From: Acinetobacter lwoffii
GTDB lineage: Bacteria > Pseudomonadota > Gammaproteobacteria > Pseudomonadales > Moraxellaceae
Assembly (NCBI RefSeq): GCF_015602705.1
Contig: NZ_CP059081.1
Span: 124,001-188,000, forward strand
Length of the DNA stretch: 64,000 nucleotides
Direction: 5' to 3'
A program made the position numbers and the translations under genes. Below are positions 60,163-64,000 of the stretch, one piece after another. The notes under the pieces are model-generated. The model ran no database searches. It worked only from the letters and a program-made list of their open reading frames with translations, and was not told the origin of the DNA. Within the stretch, counting starts at the first letter, position 1, and every line of letters starts with the position of its first letter.

Positions 60163-61059
60163 GTGAGATATAGAATGAATAAAAAAATTAGTATATTATT
60201 ATTTTTTGGTTTTTTTTGTATAGTGGGTGGTAATGCAAAAGTAATTGAAAGTAATAAGGCATCAAAAATAAAAGTACAGCCTTGTGGATTTGACTATGAT
60301 ATTGACAATTATTATTGTAAAGCTGAAAATATAAAGTTATATGAAAATAATATTGGTAAAAATGTAAATTACAATAAAAATTATACAGTTATTAAAATTG
60401 ATGATGGGAAGTATATTCGACTAGCGGCTTTGAACCAAAAAACATTAATTATCTATCCCTTGAATTATAAAATTGAAAAAGAAAAATCACAAATTAAATT
60501 CTCCAGTTCCAATGGAAATTTATGTGTTACCGGTAATTTATATAGCTATCGGAATACTTATAATGATTCAAAAATATGCTTTAGAATTATAGAGGATGCA
60601 TTTGTAAAAATAAGCATTGATGAAAATATAAAATATATAAGTTTATCTAACTTTAAACAAATTTTGTTGCCAAATTCTTCAGATTACTTTAATCAATGTT
60701 TGAAAATTAATTCGAAAAATAAGTGTGAGAAACTTAGTGACTCAGAAAATCATATTTATAGATTTGATGAGATAAAGAAAAACTCTCAAGAAATAGGAGA
60801 TGTTTTAAATAATGAAAAAATAAAAAAACTGAATTTAGATGGTTTTAAATTTTTACCTTATTCAGAAAAATCTCAATATTTAATAGGTGAAAAATATGAA
60901 GATACAGATGAAGAGTCTTCATCTGTATATTATCTCATTAAAATAAAGCCTGATATTGAAGTTAGAAGAATTGGAAATTTTTATTCTATAGATAAAAAAT
61001 TTAATTTAAGTTATAGCGATTCTTCAGGAAGTAAGAAAAATATTAAATTAGAATTATAG
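60163..61059 (+). CDS. Putative periplasmic immunity protein for the T6SS effector
   Basis: About 294-298 aa. GTG 60163 and ATG 60175 are both possible starts; the ATG (MNKKISILLFFGFFCIVGGNA) gives a clean Sec signal peptide and is preferred. The mature part has several Cys (CGFDYD, YYCKAEN, CFRII, CLKINSKNKC) that could pair in the periplasm. No domain is recognised. Its position right after a peptidoglycan-hydrolase effector, its predicted export to the periplasm and very low GC fit a cognate immunity protein. This assignment is inference from context. Confidence 0.6.
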   Translation: MRYRMNKKISILLFFGFFCIVGGNAKVIESNKASKIKVQPCGFDYDIDNYYCKAENIKLYENNIGKNVNYNKNYTVIKIDDGKYIRLAALNQKTLIIYPLNYKIEKEKSQIKFSSSNGNLCVTGNLYSYRNTYNDSKICFRIIEDAFVKISIDENIKYISLSNFKQILLPNSSDYFNQCLKINSKNKCEKLSDSENHIYRFDEIKKNSQEIGDVLNNEKIKKLNLDGFKFLPYSEKSQYLIGEKYEDTDEESSSVYYLIKIKPDIEVRRIGNFYSIDKKFNLSYSDSSGSKKNIKLEL

Positions 61060-61060
61060 A

Positions 61061-61087
61061 AAAAAGACGGCTCTCGCCGGCTTTTTT
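61061..61087. terminator. Bidirectional terminator between the T6SS island and the Dyp gene
   Basis: Hairpin AAAAGaCGGC / GCCGGCTTTT (one mismatch) with loop TCTC, followed by TTTTTT; convergent genes on both sides. Confidence 0.8.
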
Positions 61088-61091
61088 ACTT

Positions 61092-62012
61092 TTACCCTTC
61101 CAAAACCTCTTCCAGCAGCTCCTCACTCGGTGCAAAGTAATATGCGCCATCCAGCGGAGTTACGAAGTGCAGCAGGCGGTCATGAATTCCATCACCAGAG
61201 GTACCGAACATACGTTCTAACATAGCATCAATAATTTTCAGGTCTTTGGTGTAGGCAATAAAGAATAGACCCTGGTCACCACGTCCGTCACCATAAGGCA
61301 GAGAATGACGCAGAATTTCCATTTCTTCGCCTTCTTCATCTTCAACTACAGTACGTGCTACGTGCGCATTTTCAGGTTTGACCTCATCATCCAATTCAAT
61401 AGATTCAAGCTTGGTACGACCCATAACCTGTTCCTGAGTATCAACTTTTAGCTTTTTCCATTTTTCCAGGTTATGCGCGTAACGCTGGGCAAAAATAAAT
61501 GAACCATCTTGGAAAATACCTGAATCTTCACCTAATAACGCGACTTCTGCACGATCATCCAGGAATTGCGGATTTTCAGTCCCATCAATAAAGCCAGTAA
61601 TGTCACGACCATCAAAATATCGGAAGCAAACCCGCTCATCCAGCACCTGAACCTGGTCCTGAATGCCTTCAAAAAAAGCCTGACTGAGCGCAAAGCAGAT
61701 ATCAGCACGGGCACTGGCAATATGAATCAATACATCTGCTGGAACAACCGGCATATCAAACGAACCTTGAATGGGTTCAAGCTGTTTAAAGCCTGCAGGA
61801 GCTTGATCATAAAGTTTTTCCCACAGTTCAGGACCAAAAGCTACGCCTGTTTTAATTTGTGCTTGAGGGTGTTGCGTGATCAGCCGATCACGTGAAGTAA
61901 ACAGATGTTCAAGTTGTTCTTTTAATTTTTCAATACTCAAATCTTTAAGACGTAACACAATAAAGCGAGCATGATCTGAAGGAAGTGGCAAGATTACCGA
62001 TTGGGCTGTCAT
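61092..62012 (-). CDS. Dyp-type haem peroxidase
   Basis: This 306-aa protein has the Dyp signature GFIDGTENP (GxxDG motif, about residues 136-144) with catalytic Asp, and the later proximal-region block AHVARTVVEDE, RHSLPYGDG and FIAYTKDL. No Tat signal is seen, so it is a cytoplasmic (YfeX-like, class B) type. It uses peroxide to oxidise porphyrins or dyes; the physiological substrate is unknown. A single gene. Confidence 0.9.
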   Translation of the reverse strand: MTAQSVILPLPSDHARFIVLRLKDLSIEKLKEQLEHLFTSRDRLITQHPQAQIKTGVAFGPELWEKLYDQAPAGFKQLEPIQGSFDMPVVPADVLIHIASARADICFALSQAFFEGIQDQVQVLDERVCFRYFDGRDITGFIDGTENPQFLDDRAEVALLGEDSGIFQDGSFIFAQRYAHNLEKWKKLKVDTQEQVMGRTKLESIELDDEVKPENAHVARTVVEDEEGEEMEILRHSLPYGDGRGDQGLFFIAYTKDLKIIDAMLERMFGTSGDGIHDRLLHFVTPLDGAYYFAPSEELLEEVLEG

Positions 62013-62173
62013 TCATGGCTCCTGTAAGGATAGATCCTGTTTTTTAATGTACATATTGTGCCTGAAGCCAGACAGAGTGAATAGTGCAGTGCCTTATATT
62101 TAAGCAGGTTTTTAGCCTGATTTTATTGGAAAATTCATATAATATTGGGTAAGTTTTGCTGAGTTAAATATCC

Positions 62174-62794
62174 ATGTCCTATCAAATGTGGTTTGCCTAT
62201 ATGTTGGCCTGCTGGGTGATTAGTGTCTCTCCGGGCGCTGGTGCAATTGCATCGATGTCGAGTGGACTGAATTATGGTTTTCGGCATGGTTACTGGAATG
62301 CGCTGGGTCTGCAACTGGCTTTACTGGTACAGATTGCAGTGGTTGCAGCAGGCGTGGGAGTTTTGTTTGCGACAACCCCATGGGCATTTTTAGTGGTGAA
62401 ATGGTTTGGTGTTGGCTACCTGTTATATTTGGCAGTTTTGCAATGGAAAGCACCTGCACAGAACATCGAAATTAAACATGAATTGACGCGAAAATCGAGA
62501 GGAAAACTGGTACTGCATGGTTTCTTGGTTAATATCACTAATCCTAAAGCCATCGTATTTTTACTGGCCGTCTTGCCGCAATTTCTGGATTTGTCTAAGC
62601 CACAATGGATTCAGTATTTGATTATGGCTGCAACAATGGTGACGATTGATCTGATTGTGATGGCGGGTTATACCGGATTGGCTGCTAAAGTTTTAAGGCT
62701 ACTAAAATCACCGAAACAACAAAAAGTCATGAACCGGACTTTTGCCGGTTTATTTGCAGGTGCTGCATTTTTATTGAGTTTGGTGCATCAATAA
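62174..62794 (+). CDS. LysE/RhtB-family amino acid exporter
   Basis: This 206-aa protein has six predicted helices. It has the RhtB signature SVSPGAGAIASMSSGLNYGF at residues 17-36 and the conserved LVNITNPKAIVFLLAVLPQF segment. Family members export homoserine, threonine, lysine or related compounds. The substrate is not predictable. A hairpin follows the gene. Confidence 0.88.
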   Translation: MSYQMWFAYMLACWVISVSPGAGAIASMSSGLNYGFRHGYWNALGLQLALLVQIAVVAAGVGVLFATTPWAFLVVKWFGVGYLLYLAVLQWKAPAQNIEIKHELTRKSRGKLVLHGFLVNITNPKAIVFLLAVLPQFLDLSKPQWIQYLIMAATMVTIDLIVMAGYTGLAAKVLRLLKSPKQQKVMNRTFAGLFAGAAFLLSLVHQ

Positions 62795-62803
62795 CGAGTG
62801 TTT

Positions 62804-62826
62804 GCTCTCTCCTTAAAGGAGAGAGG
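62804..62826. terminator. Hairpin between the exporter and znuB
   Basis: Perfect 8-bp stem CTCTCTCC / GGAGAGAG with loop TTAAA; no long T-run, so a weak terminator or an intergenic repeat. Confidence 0.45.
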
Positions 62827-62868
62827 CTGAATAGATCATTAGAAAATCATCATGATTTAACAGAAAGA

Positions 62869-63669
62869 TTAATTCAGCTTTTTAAACTTCTGCACACAGA
62901 AGATCAGTGCAAATAGCACCGCCATGGTCAGGACAATGGTTAAACCTGTCGAAGTATTGAGACCTGCACTCGACCATAGGCCCACGGTCACCCCAATTTG
63001 CGCAATCACGAATGCCCAGATCACCATTTGTTTTGGTGAATGTGCAAGGAGTCGTGCAGTCAGAGCAGGGATCACCAGTAATGCCCCCATGAGTAATGAA
63101 CCCACTGCTTTTAGGGCAAGCACGGTAAACAATGCCAATAACAACATAAAGATCAGGCGTTGCCATTTGGCATTTACACCTTCACTGACCGCCATGTCCG
63201 GATCAATCGCGATTTGAATCTGCGCTTGCCAGCTCTTATAGAGGACGGCTAAGGCCAGAATAATCACGATAGCAAAGGTGGGTAAGTCCGTCCAAGAAAT
63301 CGTCAGTAGATCACCAAATAGATAGCTGAGAAGTTCCGGTCTTAAACTCGGTAAATGCTGAATGAACAATAATCCCGAGCAAAGCAGTGTTGCTGAACAT
63401 AAGGCCAGCAAGGCATCATTCGGCAGGCGTGGGTCATGCAGTACCCACAAAATCCCGACCAATAATAAGGCAATAAAAGTGACTCCCATCCACAGCGGTA
63501 AACTTAAAGCTCCAGCAATGGCAACACCGAGTAAAGTACCGTGTGCCATGGTGTCGGCAAAGAATGACATACGCCGCCAGAGCATAAGACAGCCCAGCGG
63601 TGCAGTCAGAAATACCAATAGCGTTCCCATGATCCATGCAGGTAAAAGGAGTTGTAACCAATCCATCAT
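62869..63669 (-). CDS. znuB: Zinc ABC transporter permease
   Basis: This 266-aa ABC-3 family permease has eight predicted helices: LPAWIMGTLLVFLTAPLGCL, WRRMSFFADTMAHGTLLGVA (the conserved family block after helix 2), KAVGSLLMGALLVIPALTAR and others. It imports zinc with the ATPase ZnuC, whose gene lies directly upstream with a 3-bp gap, and a periplasmic ZnuA not in the window. Expression is probably under Zur control, but the promoter lies outside. Confidence 0.93.
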   Translation of the reverse strand: MMDWLQLLLPAWIMGTLLVFLTAPLGCLMLWRRMSFFADTMAHGTLLGVAIAGALSLPLWMGVTFIALLLVGILWVLHDPRLPNDALLALCSATLLCSGLLFIQHLPSLRPELLSYLFGDLLTISWTDLPTFAIVIILALAVLYKSWQAQIQIAIDPDMAVSEGVNAKWQRLIFMLLLALFTVLALKAVGSLLMGALLVIPALTARLLAHSPKQMVIWAFVIAQIGVTVGLWSSAGLNTSTGLTIVLTMAVLFALIFCVQKFKKLN

Positions 63670-63672
63670 GGT

Positions 63673-64000
63673 TTAAGCTTCCGGCTCGGGGTGGATATGA
63701 GGGCGTGAATCATGCTGACAGGGTGTGGCAGAATCGCCATGCGCGCAATGATCATGATGATGTTGATAGAATACGCGATTGGTGCCAAAAATCGCCTGAT
63801 ATTCAGGATGTTGCTGCACGCTTTCCGGCAGCCCGCTACAACAGATATGCTTGTTTAAGCAGACCACACGAGTCGTACCTTGCATCACCCATTGTAGGTC
63901 ATGTGAAACCATCAGTACGGCACAGCCATATTTTTCCGGCAAGTTACGCACATATTCATACAGTTCAGCTTCGGACTGGATGTCTAGACCCTGCATCGGT
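63673..64000 (-). CDS. znuC: Zinc ABC transporter ATP-binding protein, C-terminal part (5' end outside window)
   Basis: The visible 109 residues are the end of an ABC ATPase: the DIQSEAELYEYV region after Walker B, the switch His in LMVSHDLQWVMQGTTRVVCL, and the ZnuC-typical ending NKHICCSGLPESVQQHPEYQ. The tail is His/Cys-rich (HHHDHCAHGDSATPCQH), plausibly a zinc-binding segment. The start lies beyond base 64000. Together with znuB it forms one operon. Confidence 0.92.
   Translation of the reverse strand, partial: PMQGLDIQSEAELYEYVRNLPEKYGCAVLMVSHDLQWVMQGTTRVVCLNKHICCSGLPESVQQHPEYQAIFGTNRVFYQHHHDHCAHGDSATPCQHDSRPHIHPEPEA

Noticed and set aside
62882-63676. Additional frames of about 75-104 aa across znuB
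   Set aside because: They overlap a clearly recognisable permease gene and show no protein features of their own.

Overview
The window looks like a chromosomal segment of an Acinetobacter species (Gammaproteobacteria, Moraxellales). The coding sequence is AT-rich. One IS4-family remnant ends in a terminal sequence like that of ISAba1, and the right half carries an ordinary Acinetobacter-type gene set: guaA, phoB-phoR, a pirin, a MATE pump, an orphan T6SS vgrG cluster, a Dyp peroxidase and znuC-znuB. No database search was possible, so the species is not assigned. The boundary between accessory and core DNA is a tandem pair of tRNA-Gly(GCC) genes at about 36.9-37.1 kb. Everything to the left is accessory and full of insertion sequences; everything to the right is mostly compact core DNA.

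Left accessory part (1-36.9 kb). (a) 1-5353, minus strand: a three-gene operon joined by two ATGA overlaps. It encodes a 210-aa protein of unknown function, a 726-aa tyrosine recombinase and a second tyrosine recombinase of at least 849 aa that runs off the window. This is the core of an unusual recombinase-trio mobile element. (b) 5.4-8.3 kb: a pile of IS elements (a decayed IS5-family copy, the end of an IS1-family copy, a complete IS1-family copy and a complete IS5-family copy). (c) 8.4-25.5 kb: a giant 3927-aa RTX adhesin with 15 near-identical repeats, followed by its type I secretion machinery (TolC-like, ABC/permease, HlyD-like). (d) 25.6-33.1 kb: a CAP-domain lipoprotein, nested broken IS481/IS21/IS5 elements, a decayed gene with an in-frame stop, an L,D-transpeptidase, an ISAba1-like IS4 remnant and a second, inverted copy of the IS1-family element. 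(e) 33.2-36.9 kb: a small satellite-prophage-like module (xis-int-orf84-DUF1376-DnaC-like, with a divergent XRE regulator). It abuts tRNA-Gly and has repeated TGGTCACA motifs next to the presumed attachment site.

Right part (37-64 kb): BolA and SirB2 proteins, a ParA-family ATPase, a lipoprotein, LysE and DedA membrane proteins, guaA, two adjacent membrane GGDEF diguanylate cyclases, a parS-like palindrome, a pirin, a GST, the PhoR/PhoB two-component system with Pho-box-like sites upstream of phoB, and a TetR/SDR divergent pair with an inverted-repeat operator in the promoter. Then come a MATE pump and an aminotransferase. Last is a T6SS island of vgrG, a multidomain peptidoglycan-hydrolase effector and a putative periplasmic immunity protein, with the latter two much more AT-rich than their surroundings. 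It is followed by a Dyp peroxidase, a second LysE exporter and znuB/znuC (znuC cut by the window end).

The most unusual parts are the recombinase trio, the mosaic repeat architecture of the adhesin, the satellite-like element at tRNA-Gly, and the two-enzyme T6SS effector with its candidate immunity protein.
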